Shown here: positions 6,746 to 13,337 of the stretch, one piece after another
Position numbering within the stretch: position 1 is the first letter of the stretch
How the letters are laid out: every line of letters begins with the position of its first letter
DNA from: Elusimicrobiota bacterium
GTDB taxonomy: Bacteria; Elusimicrobiota; Elusimicrobia; F11
Direction: 5' to 3'
Length of the DNA: 13,337 bases
Assembly: GCA_022709485.1 (NCBI GenBank)
Contig: JAKLIS010000014.1
Location: forward strand, 1 to 13,337
Notes under the pieces: generated by a model
The model's database searches: none
What the model saw: the letters and a program-made list of their open reading frames with translations, nothing else
Told to the model about the DNA's origin: nothing
Position numbers and translations under genes: made by a program

Positions 6746-9700
6746 AAACAAAACGGGATAGAAAAAAGGGTGTCACCTTAATCGAATTGGTCATCGGCAT
6801 GACCATCATGTCGATGGTCATGCTGGCCCTGGCCAACGCGTTTTTGTTTTTAAATAAGCACAGCGTTGACACTCAGGAACGGGCCTTTGCCGCCCAGAAG
6901 GCGATCCAGATGATGGAAGAGTTAAGGGGAATTATATCCACTCGAAATGATATTTCCATCGGCATTTTAGATGATTATGACGACGGGGCCGTCATGAATC
7001 CCGTCTTGACCACAAAGAAAGATATCACCGATCCGTCGGATGTTTTAAGCAGCAACGACCGAAGAAAATATATGCGCCGGGTCAGCGTCATGATGATTCC
7101 CAACGAATCTTTGGCAAGGCAGGTTTTTGTCAGAGTATATAGAACCAAAACCGGAGAGGCCCTGGCCGAAACAGCCAGCGTCATTCGAACGATTCGAGCC
7201 CAATATGAAAGCTCTCAAGTTTATGATGTATATGTCATCTCGGTTGAGAATATTCCCGGTTGGTGGATTTCCTTGTCCAGCATGAAGCCGATGTTCGACA
7301 ATGTCATTCAAGATCTTCAAACTAGAAACCCGGGACTGGAATGGCGAACCCATTGGATCACCCGTCTTTCCTATGGCCGTGACCCCCAATACACTCCTTT
7401 TATAAATGAAGCGACCAAAACAAATGAAGTTTCCCCTCCCTGGGTTTATTTTTATCCGGGCCTCATGGATAAACCAAACGTGGGAAATTTCAACTACTAT
7501 GTTCCCTCTTTCATTAACGGCCGCATTAATGTCGACGGGACCGTCCAAAATCACGAGAGCTATTCCATCGCGGATCAGTTCAACAACGCGGTCCGCTATC
7601 CGGACGAAATTCGCATGTACAATGAAGCAGTGGCGACCGCTCAAAGCGCCGGGACCGCCGAGCCGGAAATTAGTCTTCGCATGCTGTTGGAACGGATGAA
7701 CTCGACCTCAGGCGGACTGGAAAATCTTCTCCTTGTGAACCTCCACGGCGAATTGATTCCGTTTCCCCCCATCCGGAATTATTCCGACCCCGCAAAGGAC
7801 CCCGCAGGAAACCCCGATGTGAGAGTGGTCACCCATTCGGAACAGCTCCAATATGCCTCCAATGCGGAAGTGAAACTGCGCGTGTATGGTTATGTCAACA
7901 ATCCCGATGACTGGGATCCGGCGACGGAGCTTTCCACAATGACCATCCTTCTGACCGACGTCCGATTAAATTATGGAAATGTTTCAATTCGAAAATTGGT
8001 CGGAAATAACGGAGTCCCTTACGCCTGGGAGGACGCCGTCTTAAATGTGGATTACACTTTTAGTAATCCTCTCAGTTCTCAAACCTTGATCACGTTGTAC
8101 AAAACCCCCTTGAGGGCCGCGCCAAACGGGAGCCAGGGTTTGGATCCGTCCAATCGTTTTTATGACCTCGAATACATTCCTTGCCTTGCGGCCAATGTGG
8201 CCAATTTCACGGAAGGAAACCGCGACCTTGAAATGAACACGCCGGCCCTTCCCAAAAACACCGCGCGATGGGTCATAAAAATCCAGGCGGGCGCCTTGGA
8301 TGACGGCATGTACACCATCGAAACCCGAATGGATGATGATGTGACCACCGGCAGCGCGGCCAATGAACCCTCCAATGTCTCGCGCACCTATGTTTGGGTG
8401 GGACAAACTCCGCCTATTACGGAGCAATACCAATTCATCGGCGATCCACGGCACATGCCTTACGCGGATGTCAAAGCAACCGAGGGTTTTAACTGGTATT
8501 TTAGAGATTTTGATGGAAGTGAATTCCCGGGCTTCCCGACAAAAGTGAACCGTTGGCATGGCGGCCCCAATGTCGATGTTCCTCGATTTTTCCTTCTCTA
8601 TCGAAACGGACTAATCAAATCAGCCGGATTCTGGACCAGCATGACGGGATACTCCAATTATTACATCGGTCTGGGAGGAGAAATGGGATATGACGATTCC
8701 AATGGTTTCTCCTCCGGTCTTCCCATTATTCGAAAACCTTGGAATCCAAACGATAATAGCGTGGGGCGGGTCGATGAAATCACGGACGCCCAAACGGAAA
8801 ATTACACCCGCGTCATTTCCAACACCGCCAATACCTGGTGGGGCCTCTATTGGATTGGAGAGCTGTATCCGGACTCCGCTTATTCAACATGGCAAACCAA
8901 TGGAAATTTAGCAGTCGGGCCCGGCAACTTCTACCGGGCCAAATATTCGGCGAAAGGATTTGGATACGACCCCCATAAAAGAACGGACATCTACGGGTGT
9001 TCCTCCTTCTTCAACGGGAACAATTCCGGGTCAAACGCGCAATATTTCAATCACGAATTTTGGGACAGCAATGTGGGCATAATTACCAATAACGGACTCA
9101 CGCTGGCTCAAGATTTCAACTTTCCTCTTTTAGGCTCAATGACGGCGCGGCGGCCGTTCCGGTTAAACGCCAAGAACAATAAGCCCGAAGAATGGAATAC
9201 AACTTTTTATAACTCGCGGCGAACCACCCTTTCGACCCTGGAAAATTATTACGAGGCCCAGGGAAACACCTCCTCGCATGATTCAAGCGCGCTCATACGG
9301 ATGCAGTTGGGGTCTGAGGTCGGCTCCGTTGTGATGAATGGCTTATCGCCTCAAACTCAGTTTGGTTCCGCTCAAATATCCAAAATGTGCGTTATCAATC
9401 TCATCAGGGGCTTTATGGCGGCGGGAAACCCCGCTATTACGGTCGATCGAATTCCCCAGGTGCCCATGGTCACCATATCAAGCCCCACCACCAGCGACGA
9501 ATTTAATGATCCGTCGGATATTGAGGTTTCTTGGGTGACCAGCTGGAACCGATGGGATTTAAAGCCTTATACGGAAACCTACCCGTCCGGATATTCCGAA
9601 AGCACCAATTTGATCACAAACATAAAGTACTCGGATGATAACGGAAAAAATTGGTATTTTGCCGATGATCAAAGTCCGGCCGAAGTCGGAGTCAAATCCG

Positions 9701-9843
9701 CCGCCCACAACTCATTTGACCCCATGACATGGGCCGTCGATTCTCTCCCCAGAGGCAATTATATTCTTCGCGTAGAAGTATACAGGGAACTATACAATTT
9801 GCATTATTCCTATCATCAAAGGCAGATTTACATAAAACGATAA
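6742..9843 (+). CDS. Giant type IV prepilin-like protein (1033 residues), candidate tip adhesin
   Basis: The N-terminus is a textbook class III signal: basic leader MKTKRDRKKG, cleavage after Gly10, then VTLIELVIGM with Glu15 at +5 of the mature protein and a hydrophobic helix to about residue 37. Normal minor pilins have 150-350 residues, so about 850 residues here are extra. After a PilV-like amphipathic part (about 40-190) the chain is beta-rich, with few cysteines and many Asn, Gly, Tyr and Trp, especially around 590-800. A motif NLLLVNLHGELIPFPP lies near 326-341. The last ~127 residues (907-1033) look like an Ig/Fn3-type domain: VPMVTISSP at the start, IKYSDDNGKNWYF, then TWAVDSLPRGNYILRVEV. 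No other domain is recognised. The ATG overlaps the upstream stop and the next gene follows within 9 bp, so it is an operon member. Extracellular display at a pilus or pseudopilus tip is inferred from the signal, size and partners. Confidence 0.85.
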   Translation: MKTKRDRKKGVTLIELVIGMTIMSMVMLALANAFLFLNKHSVDTQERAFAAQKAIQMMEELRGIISTRNDISIGILDDYDDGAVMNPVLTTKKDITDPSDVLSSNDRRKYMRRVSVMMIPNESLARQVFVRVYRTKTGEALAETASVIRTIRAQYESSQVYDVYVISVENIPGWWISLSSMKPMFDNVIQDLQTRNPGLEWRTHWITRLSYGRDPQYTPFINEATKTNEVSPPWVYFYPGLMDKPNVGNFNYYVPSFINGRINVDGTVQNHESYSIADQFNNAVRYPDEIRMYNEAVATAQSAGTAEPEISLRMLLERMNSTSGGLENLLLVNLHGELIPFPPIRNYSDPAKDPAGNPDVRVVTHSEQLQYASNAEVKLRVYGYVNNPDDWDPATELSTMTILLTDVRLNYGNVSIRKLVGNNGVPYAWEDAVLNVDYTFSNPLSSQTLITLYKTPLRAAPNGSQGLDPSNRFYDLEYIPCLAANVANFTEGNRDLEMNTPALPKNTARWVIKIQAGALDDGMYTIETRMDDDVTTGSAANEPSNVSRTYVWVGQTPPITEQYQFIGDPRHMPYADVKATEGFNWYFRDFDGSEFPGFPTKVNRWHGGPNVDVPRFFLLYRNGLIKSAGFWTSMTGYSNYYIGLGGEMGYDDSNGFSSGLPIIRKPWNPNDNSVGRVDEITDAQTENYTRVISNTANTWWGLYWIGELYPDSAYSTWQTNGNLAVGPGNFYRAKYSAKGFGYDPHKRTDIYGCSSFFNGNNSGSNAQYFNHEFWDSNVGIITNNGLTLAQDFNFPLLGSMTARRPFRLNAKNNKPEEWNTTFYNSRRTTLSTLENYYEAQGNTSSHDSSALIRMQLGSEVGSVVMNGLSPQTQFGSAQISKMCVINLIRGFMAAGNPAITVDRIPQVPMVTISSPTTSDEFNDPSDIEVSWVTSWNRWDLKPYTETYPSGYSESTNLITNIKYSDDNGKNWYFADDQSPAEVGVKSAAHNSFDPMTWAVDSLPRGNYILRVEVYRELYNLHYSYHQRQIYIKR

Positions 9844-9852
9844 GTGGAAAAA

Positions 9853-10869
9853 ATGAATAGATTTTTAAATCGCTCGAGGAAAGGCATCTCTTTAACGGAA
9901 CTCCTTATCGCCATGGCCGTTCTGGGCATCATCACACTTCTCACAGCCCCCTTTTTCACCCTGACTCAACGGGGCTTCACTTCAATGGAAGCCCATAATT
10001 CCCTTAAATCGGGCGGGCAGGAAGCCATTAATAAAATGGGAAACAAACTTAGCCAGTGCAAACGCCTGTTCGAAAATACCGCAGAATCAAGTGAATTCTT
10101 ATCCCGAGTCACGATGACAACCGCCCCCGCCGTTTTGGCCGGCAGTCATCTTCCTATTATTAGTGAGAATGGTTCTCTTTCGCCTGGGACCACCGGGTTT
10201 ATCGCCGCGAACGCGGGGAACTCTCTTTTTTTCGCTTCGGTCGAAGCTCCCAAAGATTTGGGCGTGGTGGACTCCACCGATGCCTATTGTCAAGCGAGGA
10301 TTGATCATTATCAATTTAATTATTTCTTTTTGGCTGAAGATAACGCGGTGAGCATTCATAATCAGCCTAAAATCAATCTTTGGCATTGGCAGAGCATAAA
10401 GTACGCCGATTACACTCAGATTGCAAATATTGCCGATCCCGGGAAAAAAGCGGATGTTGTTCGAGTTTTGGTGGCTTCCGGAACGACTCTTGCCTGGGAT
10501 CCGTCCGCCACCGACGTTGATGCGGCTTTTTTCAGCTTAGATGCATCCGGATCCTTAAGTCCTGAAGCCGGTCACGTCATAACGGAGGAAAAAGCGGAAC
10601 CCTTGATTGTTCTTGTGACTGGAATGACAATGGGCGGCTACAGGTATGGGATTTCTTCAAACTCCGGGGTTTCTAATCCATCACCAAAAACAGTTCCCGT
10701 GTTTGCCCAAGCCTCTGGAAAATTCCCTTCCGGGTTTGAGACTTTGATCGTGGGGCCCAACAGCGCGCGGCAGGTTCTCATTCGGCTGGTTATCGTAGCT
10801 CTGGGATCTTTTAAAGGCACCATTGCCAATGAACAGCTGGTCCTTACGACAGCCAGAGATTTGTGGTAA
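9853..10869 (+). CDS. PilW-like type IV prepilin / pseudopilin
   Basis: A 338-residue prepilin-type protein. The leader MNRFLNRSRKG ends in Gly11, the prepilin-peptidase site, followed by ISLTELLIAMAVLGIITLL, with Glu16 at +5 and a transmembrane/assembly helix to about residue 38. The rest (GFTSMEAHNSLKSGGQEAINKMGNKLSQC, then a beta-rich C-terminal part) has the size and architecture of PilW/GspJ-type minor pilins, but no specific ortholog can be named. A GTG at 9844, directly after the previous stop, would add three residues (MEK). The ATG at 9853 is preferred because the GTGGA before it (9844-9848) can serve as a weak Shine-Dalgarno. It follows the giant pilin within 9 bp and probably assembles with it and the PilX/GspK-like protein. 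Membrane insertion, then assembly into a pilus or pseudopilus after N-methylation, is known for the family. Confidence 0.85.
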   Translation: MNRFLNRSRKGISLTELLIAMAVLGIITLLTAPFFTLTQRGFTSMEAHNSLKSGGQEAINKMGNKLSQCKRLFENTAESSEFLSRVTMTTAPAVLAGSHLPIISENGSLSPGTTGFIAANAGNSLFFASVEAPKDLGVVDSTDAYCQARIDHYQFNYFFLAEDNAVSIHNQPKINLWHWQSIKYADYTQIANIADPGKKADVVRVLVASGTTLAWDPSATDVDAAFFSLDASGSLSPEAGHVITEEKAEPLIVLVTGMTMGGYRYGISSNSGVSNPSPKTVPVFAQASGKFPSGFETLIVGPNSARQVLIRLVIVALGSFKGTIANEQLVLTTARDLW

Positions 10870-10897
10870 AAATCATTGTTGACACGAGGAGGCCCAT

Positions 10898-11527
10898 ATG
10901 ACTGAAACGGATAATCATAATTTGACGCCGGGTGATAAACCTGACAATCTTTCTTTAAAGCCTGAAGCCAAAGTTCAAACCAAGAGGCGCACGGTTCTCA
11001 TCAACCGAACTCTTCAATTTAAAATCGCCATTATTTCCCTGAGTTTATTCCTTCTAGCGGCTTTCGCCGTATGGTGGGAAACGTACAGGACTTTTACGAA
11101 TTTGTCGGCGAGCGGGATGTTTGAAGGCAATGGCGGTAATATCATGCCGGTTATTTCGGGACTCAGCCAAGCGATTTTCATAAAGATTTCCCTTTTCTTG
11201 GCTCTTGTTTGGGTGTTGACCATCGCTCTCTCTCATTATGTGGCGGGACCCCTGTTCCGATTTGAGGCGACTCTCCGGTCGCTCCGGGAGGGAGACTTGA
11301 GGCAGCGCATTAAATTAAGAAGGTTCGACCAATTAAAAGGGACGGCCAATGAGTTCAACGCCACCCTCGAAAGGCTCCATGAAATCGTTCTCCATGACAG
11401 AAAAAGAATTGAGGAAATTAAAGGAACCTTGGAGGACCTTATGAAAAAGGCGGATAAAGAAACAGCCGAAGAGATTTCTTGGGTTATTTCAGAACTTGAA
11501 AAAATTGGAGGGGCCTTCAAGGTTTAA
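10898..11527 (+). CDS. Two-TM HAMP-domain protein without output domain
   Basis: A 209-residue membrane protein. A polar N-terminal 30 residues precede TM1 (about 40-60, LQFKIAIISLSLFLLAAFAV). A short ~30-residue periplasmic segment (61-91) leads to TM2 (92-114) and then a HAMP-like linker: HYVAGPLFRFEATLRSLREG (113-132), with the typical Pro118 and the DLRQRIKLRRFDQLKGTANEFN second helix. The C-terminus (about 155-209) is a charged coiled coil. No kinase, cyclase or methyl-accepting domain follows, and the periplasmic part is too small for a usual sensor domain. It has the best Shine-Dalgarno in the window, GAGGAGG (10886-10892), five bases before the ATG. It lies 28 bp after the PilW-like gene in the same operon, so a role in anchoring or signalling pilus state is plausible but inferred. 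HAMP assignment is by motif; the function is unknown. Confidence 0.8.
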   Translation: MTETDNHNLTPGDKPDNLSLKPEAKVQTKRRTVLINRTLQFKIAIISLSLFLLAAFAVWWETYRTFTNLSASGMFEGNGGNIMPVISGLSQAIFIKISLFLALVWVLTIALSHYVAGPLFRFEATLRSLREGDLRQRIKLRRFDQLKGTANEFNATLERLHEIVLHDRKRIEEIKGTLEDLMKKADKETAEEISWVISELEKIGGAFKV

Positions 11528-11553
11528 TATCCTTCCATCGGCCTTTATTTTTA

Positions 11554-11580
11554 AAACCCAGGCCCTGGAGGGTTTCCATT
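11554..11580 (+). promoter_or_regulatory. Strong Shine-Dalgarno in a small hairpin before an ATT start
   Basis: GGAGGG (11567-11572) lies five bases before ATT at 11578. It overlaps an inverted repeat AAACCC (11554-11559) / GGGTTT (11570-11575) whose 3' arm covers part of the Shine-Dalgarno, and a competing CCAGG/CCTGG pairing (58-62 and 64-68 of 115xx). Formation of the first hairpin would hide the ribosome site. The Shine-Dalgarno position decides the start of the glycosyltransferase gene. The hairpin's role is speculative. Confidence 0.4.
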
Positions 11581-13236
11581 TCACTTCTTCAAAAATGCGC
11601 CCTTTTTCTGTTGTTATCCGTCTCCGCGGCGCTCCTTTTTTCCACGGCCGCCGAAAAGTCGCCGGTTTATGACGAACTCATTTATCCCTCCGCCGGGTTA
11701 ATACAGTGGAAAACCGGTGATTTCTCTATCAATAAAACTCATCCTCCCCTTCAAAAGCTTTTATCGGGCCTTCCTCTATTGTGGGCCCGGGTCCCTCTCC
11801 CCGCCAAGTCCCGCGACCAGGGCATGGATGAATGGCGAACGGGTTATCTTGTTTTCTTTCAAGATCTCACCCATTCGCGAAAATGGATTTTTTTGTCTCG
11901 AATCCCCACGGTGTTGATTTCCCTCCTCCTCCTTCTAACTGTTTTTATTTGGCTGTTTATTAAACACGGAGTCCCGTCAGCTCTCGTAGGGACCAGCTTG
12001 CTTGCGTTTGATCCCCTTGTCTTAGGAAACGGGTCCCTCGCCCTCAATGACCTGTTTGTGACGTTTTTTTTCTTCCTATCCGTCGCCTTATTTTTTGAAT
12101 CTTTGAATGGCGCCTGGTGGAAGAGCGCCCTTTGTGGAATATCCATGGGGGCGGCCATTGCCAGTAAATTTTCGGGAATAATTCTCCCGGTATTATTTTT
12201 TATTTTCTTCTGTTATCAGCAAATTAAGAATCCGCGCAAACAGCTCCCCCGCCTGCTTTTAAGACTGGCCGTTATTTTCATTTGCGGGACTTTTTTTATT
12301 CTCGCTATCTATCAGTTTAAGCCTTCTCTATTTTTGGACGCCTTAAAAACCAGCCTATTTCTCCGGCACGGAGAAATAAATCCGGGTTTTTTGTTGGGGC
12401 CCATTTCATCTCACGCGACTTGGATTTATTACCCGGTTGCTCTTTTAATTAAAACCCCTATACCCATTTTAATCATATGGATTTATTCCCCGGTTTTTCT
12501 TATAAAAACCAAAAATAACGCCACTCTCGTTCCTTTTTTTATTTTTATCACGGGGTTTATTTTTCTTTTGGCCATGGCCTCCCCCAATCATTTTGGCCTC
12601 CGCTATATCCTTCCGGCCGTTCCTTTCATGGCCGTTGCCTCAGGCATAGCCTTTGCAAAAATAAAAAACAAAACCGAAAAAATGGTTTTTCTTCTCCTCG
12701 TGGGATGGCTGGCGGTGGAGACGGTTTTTTTTCATCCCCATCACATGGCCTATTTCAATCAGTTCGTCGGTGGACCCCGCAATGGGTACAAATGGCTGGA
12801 TGGATCCAACCAGGATTGGGGACAAGATTTGCCGGCGTTGGCTCATTTTTTAAAGAAAAATGGAAACCCGTCTCTGGTCTTGGGGTATTACGGATCAGCC
12901 GCCCCGGAAGCCTATGGAATTCAATATCAAGACGCCTATTCCCCCGCCATAACAAATAGTTTTCGCGAAGAATTTATCAATCCGCCCGATCCAGAAAAGG
13001 AATATTTGGCCGTGAGCGCCCGGTTGCTGGCCGATCCCCAGCTCAAGTCCGTCTATGGATGGCTGAAAGAGAAAGTTCCCATCGCCTTTCTGGGATACAC
13101 CATTTTTGTATATGAAATCACGAATGATATTTCGGCCCACCAAAATTTGGCCCAACTTTATTCTTTGATGGGAAGGAAGGCGCTTTTAAAGCGAGAAATC
13201 GATCGGATCAGGAGAAGGGGTCAAGTCGCTACATGA
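11578..13236 (+). CDS. GT39-family (PMT/ArnT-like) membrane glycosyltransferase, non-canonical ATT start
   Basis: A 552-residue polytopic protein, about ten or more transmembrane helices, of the GT39/ArnT-like family, which uses polyprenyl-phosphate sugars to glycosylate protein or lipid on the outer face of the inner membrane. After TM1 the periplasmic loop has the acidic pair Asp32-Glu33 (PVYDELIYPSAG), where the family's catalytic Asp sits, and THPPLQKLLSG. Later motifs are LALNDLFVTFF and, in the C-terminal soluble part, GYKWLDGSNQDWGQDLPAL, typical of bacterial members. No ATG, GTG or TTG occurs in frame between the upstream stop (11497-11499) and a TTG at 11611. The TTG would leave half of TM1 with no Shine-Dalgarno. 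ATT at 11578 follows GGAGGG and gives MSLLQKC plus a full TM1, so it is the better start. The last five codons and stop lie in the palindrome at 13221. Substrate is not deducible. Confidence 0.85.
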   Translation: MSLLQKCALFLLLSVSAALLFSTAAEKSPVYDELIYPSAGLIQWKTGDFSINKTHPPLQKLLSGLPLLWARVPLPAKSRDQGMDEWRTGYLVFFQDLTHSRKWIFLSRIPTVLISLLLLLTVFIWLFIKHGVPSALVGTSLLAFDPLVLGNGSLALNDLFVTFFFFLSVALFFESLNGAWWKSALCGISMGAAIASKFSGIILPVLFFIFFCYQQIKNPRKQLPRLLLRLAVIFICGTFFILAIYQFKPSLFLDALKTSLFLRHGEINPGFLLGPISSHATWIYYPVALLIKTPIPILIIWIYSPVFLIKTKNNATLVPFFIFITGFIFLLAMASPNHFGLRYILPAVPFMAVASGIAFAKIKNKTEKMVFLLLVGWLAVETVFFHPHHMAYFNQFVGGPRNGYKWLDGSNQDWGQDLPALAHFLKKNGNPSLVLGYYGSAAPEAYGIQYQDAYSPAITNSFREEFINPPDPEKEYLAVSARLLADPQLKSVYGWLKEKVPIAFLGYTIFVYEITNDISAHQNLAQLYSLMGRKALLKREIDRIRRRGQVAT

Positions 13237-13280
13237 CTCATTTTTTAAATGTCTAAAAAATGAGTCATGTAGCGACTTGA
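13221..13280. repeat. 60-bp near-perfect palindrome: two 27-bp inverted arms, 6-bp loop
   Basis: Arms 13221-13247 and 13254-13280 are perfectly complementary over 27 bp, around loop AATGTC (13248-13253). Flanks do not continue the symmetry, apart from possible G-U pairing at the base. The glycosyltransferase stop TGA (13234-13236) lies in the left arm, so the repeat overlaps its 3' end. The T/A-rich part sits next to the loop, not after the stem, so this is not a normal intrinsic terminator. It may be a REP/MITE-like element or a protein-binding site; no transposase is in the window. The symmetry itself is directly visible. Confidence 0.95.
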
Positions 13281-13290
13281 TAATCATCTA

Positions 13291-13337
13291 GGAGTCCCCT
13301 CCAAGGGATAAAATCGTTTGTGTTCTCAAGAACAAAC
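13291..13337. repeat. Small hairpins at the right edge of the window
   Basis: Directly after the palindrome are GGAG/CTCC (13291-13294 and 13299-13302, loop TCCC), the overlapping alternative TCCC/GGGA pair, and, at the very edge, GTTC/GAAC with loop TCAA extended by GTTT/AAAC around a 2-base bulge (13316-13337). They could be a structured 3' region, a terminator, or part of the same repeat element cut by the window end. Short stems occur by chance, so the call is weak. Confidence 0.4.

Noticed and set aside
7045..7644. 199-residue ORF on the minus strand inside the giant pilin gene
   Set aside because: Antisense to a gene with a clear prepilin signal and continuous operon context; no recognisable motif or start signal. 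Likewise the 172-residue minus ORF at 8041-8559.
13221..13280. The palindrome as an intrinsic terminator or an integron attC site
   Set aside because: The U-run lies next to the loop and not after the stem; the conserved RYYYAAC/GTTRRRY core boxes of attC are not seen at the arms' ends and no integrase is present.
1..13337. tRNA, rRNA, CRISPR arrays and complete insertion sequences
   Set aside because: No direct-repeat/spacer pattern, no tRNA-like cloverleaf, no rRNA-like stretch and no transposase ORF was recognised by eye; coding density leaves little room for them.

Overview
The window is a gene-dense bacterial segment of moderate GC content. It carries outer-envelope functions: a cytochrome bd oxidase, a lipoprotein with an OM-type +2 residue, an O-antigen ligase-like enzyme, and type IV pilus-like minor pilins. 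This points to a diderm (Gram-negative) bacterium. Very large pseudopilins, TPR-fused ligases and Dol-P-Man-type GT39 enzymes are common in uncultured lineages such as Elusimicrobiota or Omnitrophota, but this placement is a guess; nothing here fixes the phylum.

Layout. (1) 2-1832, plus: the 3' part of cydA overlapping cydB, a short-Q-loop cytochrome bd quinol oxidase. (2) 1920-3041, minus: a class I mannose-6-phosphate isomerase, convergent with cydB across an 87-bp gap that holds a possible terminator. (3) 3062-3661, plus: a small TPR lipoprotein, divergent from the isomerase with only 20 bp between their start codons. (4) 3668-5245, minus: a Wzy_C/WaaL-like ligase with a C-terminal TPR tail, convergent with the lipoprotein. 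(5) A 231-bp divergent intergenic region with a recognisable sigma70-type promoter reading right. (6) 5477-11527, plus: a tightly packed pilus operon with a GspK/PilX-like protein (its stop overlaps the next start, ATGA), an exceptionally large 1033-residue pseudopilin, a PilW-like pseudopilin, and a two-TM HAMP protein with no output domain. (7) 11578-13236, plus: a GT39 glycosyltransferase whose best start is a non-canonical ATT behind a strong Shine-Dalgarno. (8) A perfect 27-bp inverted repeat (60 bp overall) that contains the GT39 stop codon, followed by smaller hairpins to the window edge.

Working together. The pilin operon looks like a minor-pilin tip complex. It has a GspK-like member without Glu+5 and with a beta-solenoid-like tail, a giant pilin that could act as the adhesin, and a PilW-like partner. 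No PilY1-type adhesin gene is seen in the window, so the 1033-residue protein may fill that role. The flanking ligase and GT39 enzyme could glycosylate pili or build surface polysaccharide; the isomerase could supply mannose-derived sugar. These links are inferred from position.

The most interesting items are the giant pilin, the GT39 ATT start, and the 60-bp palindrome at the gene end.
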